Source: Bacillota bacterium (lineage in GTDB: Bacteria; Bacillota; Desulfotomaculia; Desulfotomaculales; Desulfallaceae). From it: DNA of 64,000 bases. Positions 14,098 through 23,553 of this stretch are shown piece by piece. Position numbers and translations under genes: made by a program. The stretch spans positions 25,258 to 89,257 of the forward strand of contig JAEXOR010000029.1 of assembly GCA_023439185.1 (NCBI GenBank), written 5' to 3'. The first letter of the stretch is position 1. Each line of letters opens with the position of its first letter. Under the pieces are notes generated by a model. It had not been told where the DNA came from, did not search any database, and worked only from the letters and a program-made list of their open reading frames with translations.

Positions 14098-14862
14098 GTG
14101 CGCAGTTACCTTTTCGATGTACACAGGATCAGGCGCAATTTCAGGCGCAATTTAATAATGGGAACGCTGGTGGTCTTTACCGCCGTTCTTTTTACGGCAC
14201 TGTTGCAACAAAACGCCGTACCAGCCACAGTGGAACCAAAACCGCACGCTATTTACAAGGTGCAGACCGATGCAAAGCTGGTGGCTCTTACCTTTGACAT
14301 CAGTTGGGGCACCAAGGTGCCTGGCCCGGTAATGGATATCCTCAAGGAAAAGAAGGTCAAATCAACTTTTTTTCTGAGCGGCCCGTGGGTAAAGGAACAC
14401 CAGGAATTTCCCAAGCGCCTGGCTGCCGAGGGGCATGAGATAGCCAGCCATGGCAATGAGCACGTTAATTACGGAGACCGAAGCAGTGAATGGGTTAGAA
14501 ACGATATCATGACCGCCCATGAAGCAATTAAAGAGGTCACCGGGGTAACTCCCCGCCTGATCCGAACGCCCAACGGACACTGGAACGACATGGTGCTGAA
14601 AACAGCCCAGGATCTTGACTATAAGGTAATCCAGTGGAGTGACGATTCCCTGGACTGGATGAAGGACCGCTCGGTAGACCAGATTATCAGCCGGGTACTG
14701 GAGAAAGCACACCCCGGCGCCATCATCCTGATGCATGCCAGCGATACCTGCGACCGAACCCCGGCGGCATTGCCGGCGGTGATAGACGGATTACGGGAAA
14801 AGGGTTATAAGCTGGTCACCGTTTCCGAACTGCTCAAGCATGGTCCGGGTGTCACGGACTGA
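14098..14862 (+). CDS. pdaB: Polysaccharide deacetylase, PdaB type
   Basis: 254 residues from a GTG with AGAGGTG upstream. A signal-anchor at about 20-38 is followed by the NodB domain. LTFDISWG replaces the usual TFDDG, as in sporulation PdaB (YbaN) proteins. HGNEHVNY supplies the metal-binding His pair, RTPNGHWN motif 3, and ILMHAS the catalytic His. PdaB acts during sporulation in Bacillus; here the role is inferred from family. A strong terminator follows at 14916. Confidence 0.88.
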   Translation: MRSYLFDVHRIRRNFRRNLIMGTLVVFTAVLFTALLQQNAVPATVEPKPHAIYKVQTDAKLVALTFDISWGTKVPGPVMDILKEKKVKSTFFLSGPWVKEHQEFPKRLAAEGHEIASHGNEHVNYGDRSSEWVRNDIMTAHEAIKEVTGVTPRLIRTPNGHWNDMVLKTAQDLDYKVIQWSDDSLDWMKDRSVDQIISRVLEKAHPGAIILMHASDTCDRTPAALPAVIDGLREKGYKLVTVSELLKHGPGVTD

Positions 14863-14915
14863 CGCAAATATTTCGACGCTATATTTACAATGGTATTATG
14901 GAGCAAAGGGCAATA

Positions 14916-14950
14916 AAAAATGCGAAGGGATATTTCTCCTTCGCATTTTT
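14916..14950. terminator. Bidirectional terminator between pdaB and the DedA gene
   Basis: AAAAATGCGAAGG pairs with CCTTCGCATTTTT around an AT-rich loop. It serves both convergent genes. Confidence 0.85.
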
Positions 14951-14979
14951 ATGTTAGTTTATATTATTATTTTTCGTTG

Positions 14980-15633
14980 TTAAATCCAGCGGTTCCTGTT
15001 CCGGCGCCTCCTAATCAACCACCAGGCCAGCAACGCCAGGATAACCGCCAGAATTACAATATCCATCCGGTGAAACCACGGTTTAAGAGCCAGCCAATTC
15101 TCGCCGAGCTTGAGACCGAGATAGGTGAGGAAAAAACACCAGGGCAGTGAGCCGAGAAAAGAATAGATCACGAACTTATAAAAATTCATCCCCGAAATGC
15201 CGGCGGGCAGGGAGATAAAAGTACGCACCACCGGCATCAGCCGGGTGAAAAACACGGTGGCTTCGCCGTAACGGGCAAACCATTCTTCAGCCTGCAGGAA
15301 ATGCTTTTCGGAAAAACCGAAATACCGGCCGTATTTCCTCAAAAAAGGCCGGCCGCCCCGGTAACCGATATAATAAGATACGATTGAACCGCCCAGGCCG
15401 CCAAGGGTGCCCGCCATGGCCGCCCCGACAAAATTAAGCTGCCCGGTGGAAACCAGGTAGCCGCCGAAGGGCAGGATAAATTCACTGGGCAGTGGAATAT
15501 TGGCGCTTTCAATGGCCATCCCCAGAGCAATACCCCAGTATCCCAACGAGGCGATAAAAGCGGTTACCTCGTGCATCAAAAATTCCAAAACCGCGTCAAA
15601 CACATCCGGAACAAAGCCCAAAAAAACACACAC
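14980..15633 (-). CDS. DedA-family membrane protein
   Basis: 217 residues (or about 198 from the internal ATG at MHEVTAFIAS). The DedA/SNARE-associated domain is clear: ESANIPLPSEFILPFGGYLV, GSIVSYYIGYRGG and FFTRLMPVVRTFISLPAGIS, with about five membrane spans and an Arg-rich tail. DedA proteins are proton-coupled flippase/transporter-like membrane proteins needed for envelope homeostasis; some recycle undecaprenyl phosphate. A second family member is at 32368. Confidence 0.9.
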   Translation of the reverse strand: MCVFLGFVPDVFDAVLEFLMHEVTAFIASLGYWGIALGMAIESANIPLPSEFILPFGGYLVSTGQLNFVGAAMAGTLGGLGGSIVSYYIGYRGGRPFLRKYGRYFGFSEKHFLQAEEWFARYGEATVFFTRLMPVVRTFISLPAGISGMNFYKFVIYSFLGSLPWCFFLTYLGLKLGENWLALKPWFHRMDIVILAVILALLAWWLIRRRRNRNRWI

Positions 15634-15674
15634 CCCGCTTTAAACAATCAGTTGCTTGCGTTTCAATCCTGTGG

Positions 15675-16946
15675 TTATTTACCTTCCAGGTGCAGAGTGC
15701 GGCGGATGCTGCTGTAATTACTGGATATGGTGGCAGCGGAAACATTAAACATTTGGGCCAAAATGTTCTGGTTAATGCCGTCGTTTCCCTGGGTCCGGGC
15801 CAAAGCGTAAATCACCGCGGCCGCCCAGGCGCCGGGTTTTCTAAAGGTTGGTCTGGCCAGATTCCTGTATTGATGCCATATATCAACAGCGCTTTTTACA
15901 TACTGGGACTGATAGCCCATCTTTTGTAAACCATCCCGGATTAATGAATCTACTCTCCCGTCACCCGTACCGGGGTCGGAGGCGGCGCTTAGTTTCCGCC
16001 ATAACAGAGACAGGTCCATGGCCGGTCCGGATTTGGCGCCTTCATCATGCTGCAGCTTCCATAACAGCTCCTGCAGCTTTTTACGACCGGCTTTGGTCTC
16101 ATAAGCCTCCAGCGGGGTTTTCCCCTTCAGTATATCCATAGGCTCATTGATCCAGCGTTCGTAAAAATAATCCAAAAAGCTGCCCGCCGGCTGTTGGTCC
16201 GGCTCGGCGTCCGCAGGTTCCACCGCCCCTTCGGGCAGTTCCCATAATGTTCCCATCTCCATAACCATGTTGTTAAGTATATGGGCCCGGTCCCGCAGAT
16301 AGGTGTCCCAGCTTCCCCGGCGGGAGCGTTTGTTCCAGTAAACTTCAACATCCACTTTGATTCTGTTCAGCACGTAGCCTTCAAAATAACCGGGCAAAAT
16401 CAACCCGCCGGTGGAAAACTCATTTTCCTCGCCCAGGGGCAATACGCGAATATACAGAATGTTACCCGGCGTGATTTCGCAGACCGCCTGGCGGTCCCTG
16501 ACCCTGACATCCTTACCGCGAATTATATCACGCAGGATAATTTCGTATCCGGGTCCCAATTCCGTTACCTTGTAAACCGAGCACCTGGCCCGTTTCCACT
16601 TTTCCAGCAACGCCTTTTCTTCCCCGGTCAGACCTCCGGTCATGCTAAAATATTCCAAAACCGATTTTCCCCGGATTCGGTAATCAAAGATAAACCATTC
16701 AAAAAAACGCTCCATCAGGAAATCATCTTTATCGTCCACTAAATCCGGATCCAATACCGCGAAGTAAATTTCGCGGGCGATTTCGATTTCCCGGGCAAAA
16801 ATCTCGCTGTCGGCAAATTCAGCCAACTTCCTCCGGAGATGCTGCCCACTGCGCCAACGGCGGTACTGGTTGATGTCAATGATATTGTTGTTTCCGCACG
16901 GTCCCTTATTGTCACCATCACCATGCAGGGACTGTTTATCCGGCAT
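15675..16946 (-). CDS. Uncharacterised protein with a C-terminal cyclin/TFIIB-like helical domain
   Basis: 423 residues from the ATG at 16946, with AAGGAGGTG 9 bases upstream. The N-terminal ~230 residues are a charged domain of unknown function (FFEWFIFDYRIRGKSVLEYF). The last ~65 residues (FRKPGAWAAAVIYALARTQG, then QNILAQMFNVSAATISSNY) resemble cyclin-box/TFIIB-like HTH domains such as DUF6398. A DNA-binding or regulatory role is therefore possible. It lies 23 bases after the S41 protease gene and is probably co-transcribed with it. Confidence 0.7.
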   Translation of the reverse strand: MPDKQSLHGDGDNKGPCGNNNIIDINQYRRWRSGQHLRRKLAEFADSEIFAREIEIAREIYFAVLDPDLVDDKDDFLMERFFEWFIFDYRIRGKSVLEYFSMTGGLTGEEKALLEKWKRARCSVYKVTELGPGYEIILRDIIRGKDVRVRDRQAVCEITPGNILYIRVLPLGEENEFSTGGLILPGYFEGYVLNRIKVDVEVYWNKRSRRGSWDTYLRDRAHILNNMVMEMGTLWELPEGAVEPADAEPDQQPAGSFLDYFYERWINEPMDILKGKTPLEAYETKAGRKKLQELLWKLQHDEGAKSGPAMDLSLLWRKLSAASDPGTGDGRVDSLIRDGLQKMGYQSQYVKSAVDIWHQYRNLARPTFRKPGAWAAAVIYALARTQGNDGINQNILAQMFNVSAATISSNYSSIRRTLHLEGK

Positions 16947-16969
16947 CTCAGGGCACCTCCTTAAAACAG

Positions 16970-18505
16970 TTATAACCAACGCTCCAGTTTATAAACTTTT
17001 CCTTCCTTCTTAATATTTATATTCAGTTGCGGATATAAATCCACGGCAATATAGCTGATACCATGATTTAAGACGACGTCCGGACTGCCGTCCGGTCCGG
17101 CCATACCAAACCGGTTAACGTTTTGCCCGTTTTTACCGTCAATGGCGATCAATTCTCCCCGATCCCAGTAAACCTCGTACAGCATCGACTCCAGTACCAT
17201 CCGCGCCGGCAGGTACTCCCGGTTTCCCCTGTCCAACGGCTCAATCACCAGGCCGGTTTTTCTCCCGTTCAGCAAGACCTCTCCTTCGGGAGCGAAGCTG
17301 AGGTCGGGAGCGTCCTGGGGGTTCAGAAACTGCCAGGCCACCTCTTTTTGCAGGGCCGGGGTAAGTACGCCGTGATCGGGCGACAGCCCGGTGCTGTTTA
17401 TATCTGTGCCTGCAGGCGTAAGGTACCTGGCGGTGGTAATCTTCAAGGCGCCGCCGTTGCTCAAGGGAAATATCGTCTGTACCACGCCCTTACCATAAGT
17501 AACGTCGCCCACCAGTTTAGCCAATCCATGATCCCGCAACGCCCCGGCCAGAATTTCAGAAGCGCTGGCGCTGGCTGCATCCGTGATCACCACTATCGGC
17601 AGGTCTGTCACCGTAGGGGCGCTTTCAGTACGAATTTCCTCCGTATGCCCCCTGTTGTCCTCGCTGAACACCACCACTGAACCGGCGGGTAAAAAATTAT
17701 CCGCAATGTCAATCGCTTCGTATAGATAGCCGCCTCCGTTGCCCCGCAGGTCGATAACCAGGGACGATATGCCCTGCCTCCGTAAATCTTTCAGGGCGGT
17801 CTCAAATTCCACCGTGGTATGCGCGCCAAAGGTACTAACCGCAATATAACCTGTTTGACCTTCCATCAGTTCGGAATACACCGACGGGACATGCACTTCC
17901 GCCCGCTGCAGGGCCACGTCGAACTCTTTTTCACCGCGCCGGATGGTCAGCACCACGCTGGTATCCCGGAGACCGCGTATTGCCGTCGCCACCTCGGCCA
18001 GGGACCACCCCGCGGTGCTGCTGCCATCCACCGCCATAATCAGGTCGCCGGCCTGCAGGCCGCCCTGCTGGGCGGGAGTGCCGGAGAAAACGCTTATTAT
18101 GGCCGGGTAACCATCCCGGCTGATTAATTCCACCCCGATGCCGATCAGATCACCGTTTAACGCGTCGGTAAAGCCTTTTAATGCTTCCGGGTCAAAGTAA
18201 TCCGCATACGGGTCGTCAAGCTCATACATTATGCCCTGGATGGCCCCGCCGGTTATAGCCCCCGGCTCCGGATTGGATAAATGATAATCCTCCACCAGTT
18301 CCATCACTTCCAGGAGCAAGGCCGGGTTTTCATTATTTTCCGCCGCCGCGGCCGGGAAAACCAAAGAAAATGCCGCCAGCGCAACCAACACCCAAAAAGC
18401 CAACCGTTTGGACATATTCGGCAACCTCCAGTAACATCCAGTCGCATATATATTTCGACCGCCCCGGACCAAAGTCCTGCCGTATACGGCAACTAATTGG
18501 GTCAA
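16970..18505 (-). CDS. C-terminal processing protease (S41, CtpA-like) with stalk domain
   Basis: The best start is the ATG at 18415 (481 residues), with GGAGG about 9 bases upstream, which leaves a clean signal peptide (MSKRLAFWVLVALAAFSLVF). A PDZ domain (about 95-170, GTPAQQGGLQAGDLIMAVDG) and the S41 catalytic domain follow: Ser in SASASEILAGAL and Lys in YGKGVVQT. The C-terminal ~90 residues form a copper-amine-oxidase-N-like repeat (REYLPARMVLESMLYEVYWD), an unusual addition for Ctp proteases but common in this group. It is extracytoplasmic. Confidence 0.92.
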   Translation of the reverse strand: MTQLVAVYGRTLVRGGRNIYATGCYWRLPNMSKRLAFWVLVALAAFSLVFPAAAAENNENPALLLEVMELVEDYHLSNPEPGAITGGAIQGIMYELDDPYADYFDPEALKGFTDALNGDLIGIGVELISRDGYPAIISVFSGTPAQQGGLQAGDLIMAVDGSSTAGWSLAEVATAIRGLRDTSVVLTIRRGEKEFDVALQRAEVHVPSVYSELMEGQTGYIAVSTFGAHTTVEFETALKDLRRQGISSLVIDLRGNGGGYLYEAIDIADNFLPAGSVVVFSEDNRGHTEEIRTESAPTVTDLPIVVITDAASASASEILAGALRDHGLAKLVGDVTYGKGVVQTIFPLSNGGALKITTARYLTPAGTDINSTGLSPDHGVLTPALQKEVAWQFLNPQDAPDLSFAPEGEVLLNGRKTGLVIEPLDRGNREYLPARMVLESMLYEVYWDRGELIAIDGKNGQNVNRFGMAGPDGSPDVVLNHGISYIAVDLYPQLNINIKKEGKVYKLERWL

Positions 18506-18582
18506 TCAGGAACCGCAGGCAGGTATTTATATTCCGGCTGTGGAAAATACTGATTCATAAAATTTAAAAGGAAGGTAACTCC

Positions 18583-21207
18583 ATGTCCCATAACCGCTTT
18601 TTAATCATTGACGGCAACAGCCTGGTCCACCGGGCCTTTCACGCCCTGCCTCCGCTAACCACCGCCGACGGCACGGTGACCAACGCGGTATACGGTTTTA
18701 CCACCATGCTGCTGAAGGCGCTCCAGGTGGTGGAGCCGGACCACGTCGCAGTGGCTTTCGACAAGGGGAGAGCCACTTTCAGGCATGAGAGTTACACCGA
18801 ATACAAGGCCAAACGCGCGGCCACCCCGTCCGAGCTGAAATCCCAGTTTCCCCTGGTTAAAGAAGTTTTAAACCGCATGCGCATAGCCGTATTGGAACTG
18901 GATAATTACGAAGCCGACGACATTATCGGCACCCTGTGCCGCATCGCTCAGGACAGCAGCCTGGAAAGCGTGATCCTTACCGGCGACCGGGACGCGCTGC
19001 AGTTGGTTTCGCCGCGGGTGAAAGTAATGCTGACCCAAAAGGGCATCACCGATACGGCGGAATACGACGAAGGCCGGGTATGGGACCGCTACGGCGTCAG
19101 CCCGTCCCAGTTGACCGATATCAAGGGCTTGATGGGAGACACGTCGGATAATATCCCCGGGGTGCCGGGGATTGGCGAAAAAACCTCCATGAAGCTGATC
19201 CAGGAATACGGTTCCCTGGAGAACGTGGTAGCCAACGCCTCCGGGCTGGCGCCCCGCTGGCGGGATAAGATTACGGAATACAAAGACCAGGCGTTGTTAT
19301 CCAAACAACTGGGCACCATCGAGTGCCGGACGCCCCTGGAGTTCGACCACAACACATTGCACTGGCCCGGCCCGGATTACCCGGCGCTGCTTGAATTATT
19401 CAACCGGCTGGAATTTAAGACCCTGGTCCGTAACCTCATTGAAAAGGCGGGCGCCCCGGAGGATAACGCCGCCGACGACGGCACGGATATCCACCGGGTG
19501 GATTATGACACCCCCGCCACCGGACAGGCATTAAATAAATTAAGAGCAACAGCCGGCGCCGCCGAAAGCATCGCGCTGCTGCTGGAGGGCGATCGGGAAC
19601 GCGGCATCAGCCGGGCCGCTTTGGCGCCCGGCGACGGCATGGTTTATCTATTGCCGGTACGGGAACAGCCCGCCGCCCTGGACCTGGCCGGTGACCTGTG
19701 TGCCGTCCCCCGCCCCGGAAAACTGTGTTTTAACGGCAAGGAGATCATTTGGCTGCTGCACCGGCACAACCGCCGGCTGGAGGGCTTGTCCTTCGACGCG
19801 GCCCTGGCCGCCTATCTGTTAAGCCCCGGCACTGCCCAGCCCACGCTGCCCGACCTGGCGGCGCAGTATATGAACCTGATCCTGCCCGCGGACGGCGGAG
19901 CCGCTCTGGCCGCCGGCGCGGAAGTCCTGGCCGGTCTGAACGGCGTAATGGACGCCAAGCTGGCCGAACTGGGTATGGACAGGCTTTATTACGATGTGGA
20001 ATTACCCCTGGTACCCATCCTGGCCGAAATGGAAATCGACGGTGTGGCGGTAAACCCGGAAGTACTGCGTGACATGGGCGAGGAAACGGGCCGGCAGATT
20101 GACCAACTGGTACTGGAAATCTACCGTATGGCCGGGGAAGAGTTTAATATCAACTCCACCAAACAGCTGGGCCATATTCTGTTCGACAAGCTGCACCTGC
20201 CGGTGATTAAAAAAACAAAAACCGGCTATTCCACCGATGCCTCGGTGCTGGAGGAACTGGCCGCATCCCACGAGATCGTCGGCAAAATTTTGGAATACCG
20301 GCAGCTTGCCAAGCTGAAGTCGACCTACATTGACGGGCTGACCGCGTTGATTAACCCATATACGGAGCGGATCCACACCACGTTCCACCAGAATGTCACC
20401 GCCACCGGCCGGCTGTCCAGTTCGGACCCCAATTTGCAGAACATCCCCATCCGGCTGGAGCAGGGCCGTAAAATCAGGCGTTTTTTCGTCCCCCGGCAGG
20501 AGGGCAACGTAATTCTGGCGGCGGACTACTCCCAAATTGAACTGCGCATTCTGGCCCACATGTCCGGGGACCCCGGCCTGGTGGACGCTTTCAATAAAAA
20601 TCAGGACATCCACACCCGTACCGCTTCGGAGGTGTTCGGAGTGCCCATGGAGCAGGTAACGCCGGAACAGCGCGGCCGGGCCAAGGCGGTGAATTTCGGC
20701 ATCGTTTACGGCATCAGCGATTTTGGGCTGGCGCGGGACATCCGGGTCAGCCGGGCTGAAGCCGGCAGCTATATCAAGAGCTATTTTGCCCGCTACAGCG
20801 GGGTCAAGGATTTCATCAGCCGTAAAATCGCCGAGGCCAGGGACCAGGGCTACGCCACCACCATGCTGAACCGCCGCCGCTACCTGCCGGACCTGTTCAG
20901 TTCCAACCGCATGACCCGCGCTTTCGGCGAACGCACCGCCATTAACACGCCCATCCAGGGCACCGCCGCGGACATAATTAAACTGGCCATGGTTAGAATA
21001 AACGCAGAACTGAAGAACCGGGGCATGAAAACCAAGATGATCCTGCAGGTGCACGACGAACTGATCTTCGACGTGCCGGCGGACGAGTTGGAACAGGTCA
21101 AACAAATGGTACGCGATTACATGGAAAACGCATTGCAGCTTGACGTACCCCTGGTGGTGGACCTTAAAACCGGTCCGAACTGGTACGACGTTAAAAAAGA
21201 AAAGTAA
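18583..21207 (+). CDS. polA: DNA polymerase I
   Basis: 874 residues. The N-terminal 5'-3' exonuclease (about 1-290, LIIDGNSLVHRAFHALPPLT) is followed by a 3'-5' exonuclease-like region that appears to lack the canonical acidic residues, as in Bacillus Pol I. The family A polymerase domain shows the A motif DYSQIELRILAH, the O-helix region RGRAKAVNFGIVYGIS and motif C VHDELIF. GGAAGG lies before the ATG. It heads a repair and metabolism cluster (polA-mutM-ytaF-coaE). A long antisense frame across its 3' half is a by-product of GC-rich codon use. Confidence 0.97.
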   Translation: MSHNRFLIIDGNSLVHRAFHALPPLTTADGTVTNAVYGFTTMLLKALQVVEPDHVAVAFDKGRATFRHESYTEYKAKRAATPSELKSQFPLVKEVLNRMRIAVLELDNYEADDIIGTLCRIAQDSSLESVILTGDRDALQLVSPRVKVMLTQKGITDTAEYDEGRVWDRYGVSPSQLTDIKGLMGDTSDNIPGVPGIGEKTSMKLIQEYGSLENVVANASGLAPRWRDKITEYKDQALLSKQLGTIECRTPLEFDHNTLHWPGPDYPALLELFNRLEFKTLVRNLIEKAGAPEDNAADDGTDIHRVDYDTPATGQALNKLRATAGAAESIALLLEGDRERGISRAALAPGDGMVYLLPVREQPAALDLAGDLCAVPRPGKLCFNGKEIIWLLHRHNRRLEGLSFDAALAAYLLSPGTAQPTLPDLAAQYMNLILPADGGAALAAGAEVLAGLNGVMDAKLAELGMDRLYYDVELPLVPILAEMEIDGVAVNPEVLRDMGEETGRQIDQLVLEIYRMAGEEFNINSTKQLGHILFDKLHLPVIKKTKTGYSTDASVLEELAASHEIVGKILEYRQLAKLKSTYIDGLTALINPYTERIHTTFHQNVTATGRLSSSDPNLQNIPIRLEQGRKIRRFFVPRQEGNVILAADYSQIELRILAHMSGDPGLVDAFNKNQDIHTRTASEVFGVPMEQVTPEQRGRAKAVNFGIVYGISDFGLARDIRVSRAEAGSYIKSYFARYSGVKDFISRKIAEARDQGYATTMLNRRRYLPDLFSSNRMTRAFGERTAINTPIQGTAADIIKLAMVRINAELKNRGMKTKMILQVHDELIFDVPADELEQVKQMVRDYMENALQLDVPLVVDLKTGPNWYDVKKEK

Positions 21208-21240
21208 TAGCCAAACGCCCCCGATACGAGGTGAAAACAA

Positions 21241-22071
21241 ATGCCCGAACTGCCGGAAGTGGAAACCGTCAAAAGCTCCCTGGAAAAAAAGCTGACCGGC
21301 CTGACTATAACCGGCGTGGATATTGAAATGCCTAAAATTATCCGGGAGCCGGCCATCGCCGATTTTATCGCCGGGGCCACCGGCAAAAAAATTACCCGGC
21401 TGGACCGCCGGGGCAAATATCTGCTTATCCACCTGTCCGACGGCGGCGTATTGGTGGTGCACCTGCGCATGACCGGCCGGCTTGTTTATGCCCGGCCCGA
21501 AGACCCGCCGCCGCGCCATACCCACGTGGTGTTTCACCTCAGCGACGGAAACCAACTGCGTTTTGCCGACATGCGCCAATTCGGCCGCATACTGCTGGTG
21601 CAGGAACAGCGAATGGACCAGGTAAAAGGGCTGAAGGATCTGGGCCCGGAACCACTCGGCAACGAGTTTAGCCGGGAATTCCTGCGCCGGGAACTGAAAC
21701 GCAAACGGGTGCGCCTGAAATCACTGCTGCTGGACCAAACATTCATTGCCGGCCTGGGCAACATTTACGCCGATGAAGCTTTGCACCGCTCCCGCATCCA
21801 TCCCGAGCGGATTGCCCGCACCCTGACCACCCGGGAAATTGCCACCCTTTACCACTCCATCATCGAAGTGCTGCAGGAGGGCATTGCCAACCGGGGCACT
21901 TCGGTACGCGACTATGTGGACGGAGACGGCCGCGCGGGGAGCTTCCAGGAACTGTTGCGGGTGTATAACCGCGAAGGTGAACCCTGCTGCTACTGCGGCA
22001 CCGCCATCTCCCGCATCAAGGTGGGAGGGCGGAGTTCCTATTTCTGCACTGCCTGCCAAAAGGATACGTAA
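21241..22071 (+). CDS. mutM: Formamidopyrimidine-DNA glycosylase
   Basis: 276 residues, standard length. Catalytic N-terminus after Met removal (PELPEVETV: Pro1 and Glu2), Lys in RRGKYLL, H2TH domain (LLLDQTFIAGLGNIYADEAL) and a C-terminal zinc finger (CCYCGTAISRIKVGGRSSYFC..C). It excises 8-oxoguanine. It is 33 bases downstream of polA and likely co-transcribed. Confidence 0.97.
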   Translation: MPELPEVETVKSSLEKKLTGLTITGVDIEMPKIIREPAIADFIAGATGKKITRLDRRGKYLLIHLSDGGVLVVHLRMTGRLVYARPEDPPPRHTHVVFHLSDGNQLRFADMRQFGRILLVQEQRMDQVKGLKDLGPEPLGNEFSREFLRRELKRKRVRLKSLLLDQTFIAGLGNIYADEALHRSRIHPERIARTLTTREIATLYHSIIEVLQEGIANRGTSVRDYVDGDGRAGSFQELLRVYNREGEPCCYCGTAISRIKVGGRSSYFCTACQKDT

Positions 22072-22102
22072 AAGCAACAGCCCGGTCCGCCAATCACACT
22101 TC

Positions 22103-22159
22103 GACTTTCCCAGCCATAGTATTTAAAAAGACCAAGACACCGCTATGGGAGGGAAAGTT
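22103..22159 (+). promoter_or_regulatory. Hairpin that would mask the ytaF ribosome site
   Basis: GACTTTCCCAGCCATAG (22103-22119) can pair with CTATGGGAGGGAAAGTT (22143-22159) with two mismatches. The right arm contains the GGGAGGG ribosome site of ytaF, and the loop is 23 AT-rich bases. It may control translation or be a regulator-binding site. Confidence 0.5.
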
Positions 22160-22161
22160 GA

Positions 22162-22812
22162 ATGGAGTTGCTGGCCCTGGTTTTGTTTGCGCTGGCTCTA
22201 AACATGGATTCCTTTGCCGCCGGCGTGGCGTACGGGGTGCGCAAGATCAAGCTGCCCGTCACTTCGTTGGCCATCATCAGCATGATGTCCATGGGAGCGA
22301 TAACCATGTCCATGCTGATGGGCGGCGTACTGACCGCTTATTTTTCTCCCGTCTTCGCCCACAGGCTGGGCGGGGTTATTTTACTGCTCATCGGCCTCTG
22401 GGTACTGGTCCAGTCGCTGCAGGAAAGCCGGCTTAAAAGCCATGATGAAGAAGCGGATGAGGAGCATCCCAGCACCATTATACGAATTCATATCCGCTCC
22501 CTGGGCCTGGTGATTCAAATTCTGCGCCAGCCGTCCAGGGCCGACCTGGACCGGTCCGGAACCATATCATCCAAAGAAGCCGTCCTGCTGGGCCTTGCCC
22601 TGGCGCTGGACGCTTTCGCGGCGGGCTTCGCCGTATCCATGCTTGGCTTTGGCATCCTGCCCACCGCCCTGATGGTCGGTATCGGGCACTTCGCGCTCAC
22701 CTACCTGGGACTGCTGGCCGGCACGGGCGCCATAGCCACCGGCTTGAGCCGGAAGATAAGCGTGCTGCCGGGGTTTATTCTCATCGCCCTGGGTCTGTTT
22801 AAAATCCACTGA
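22162..22812 (+). CDS. ytaF: Sporulation membrane protein YtaF (MntP-related)
   Basis: 216 residues with six membrane spans in two homologous halves: NMDSFAAGVAYG near the start and ALDAFAAGFAVSMLG in the second half. A charged cytoplasmic loop (about 90-135, with IRIHIRSLGLVIQILRQPS and an EF-hand-like DLDRSGTISSKEA) separates them. Length and loop match YtaF rather than the shorter MntP manganese exporter. It lies between mutM and coaE as in many Firmicutes. The transported ion is not established. Confidence 0.88.
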   Translation: MELLALVLFALALNMDSFAAGVAYGVRKIKLPVTSLAIISMMSMGAITMSMLMGGVLTAYFSPVFAHRLGGVILLLIGLWVLVQSLQESRLKSHDEEADEEHPSTIIRIHIRSLGLVIQILRQPSRADLDRSGTISSKEAVLLGLALALDAFAAGFAVSMLGFGILPTALMVGIGHFALTYLGLLAGTGAIATGLSRKISVLPGFILIALGLFKIH

Positions 22813-22938
22813 ACAATGCCTCCGGCAGGAATGTGGTATGAATTACCAAACCCCGGCCGGAGTATAATTTTTACCCTTCGGGAGGACAGGCCTCAAATCG
22901 GGCGAATTAATAATAATTGTTCATCTGGAGGAATAATT

Positions 22939-23547
22939 ATGGCAGTAGTGGGACTGACAGGAAACATCGGCAGCGGCAAAAGTACCGTGGCCCGGGTGCT
23001 GAAAGAATTGGGTGCCCTGGTTATCGACACAGACCGGGTGGCCCGGGACGTAGTCGCGCCGGGCACCCCCGCGCTGCAAAAAATAGCCGATACTTTCGGC
23101 CCGCAGGTACTTAATCCGGACGGTACGCTTAACCGCCAACAGGTGGCCGAAATAGTTTTCACAGACAGCCAGGCCCGGGAACGGCTGAACGGCATCGTAC
23201 ACCCGGAAATTAGAAAGGTGCTGCTGCAAGCCATCGCCGATTACAGAAAAAGCGGCGCCGCCCCGCTGCTGGTAATTGAAGCCCCCCTGATGATCGAAAC
23301 AGGCCTGCACCTTTTAATGGACGAAGTGTGGCTGGTGACTGTGGCTCCAGCAACACAACTGGCCCGGGTAACCGCCCGGGACGGTTCCGAGGAAGAGGCG
23401 CGCCGGCGCATGAACGCCCAAATGCCCCAGGAAGAAAAAATACCCCTGGCCCGCCGGATTATCGACAACAGCGGTGACCTGGACGCCACCAGGCGCCAGG
23501 TGCTTCAAGCATGGAAAGAAGCGACAAAAACAACCAGTCCGGAGTGA
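22939..23547 (+). CDS. coaE: Dephospho-CoA kinase
   Basis: 202 residues from the ATG at 22939, preceded by GGAGGAATAATT; an in-frame start at 22816 is not supported. P-loop GLTGNIGSGKSTV (about 5-17), DTDRVARDVV and lid-region Arg residues. It catalyses the last step of CoA synthesis (ATP + dephospho-CoA). It belongs to the polA-mutM-ytaF-coaE run and is followed 6 bases later by the transglycosylase gene. Confidence 0.95.
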   Translation: MAVVGLTGNIGSGKSTVARVLKELGALVIDTDRVARDVVAPGTPALQKIADTFGPQVLNPDGTLNRQQVAEIVFTDSQARERLNGIVHPEIRKVLLQAIADYRKSGAAPLLVIEAPLMIETGLHLLMDEVWLVTVAPATQLARVTARDGSEEEARRRMNAQMPQEEKIPLARRIIDNSGDLDATRRQVLQAWKEATKTTSPE

Positions 23548-23553
23548 TCGACA

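Noticed and set aside
20002..21579. 525-codon open frame antisense to polA and mutM
   Set aside because: It lies opposite two well-conserved genes. The product is a His/Gly/Val-rich mirror of GC-rich codons with no recognisable domain, and it has no ribosome site.
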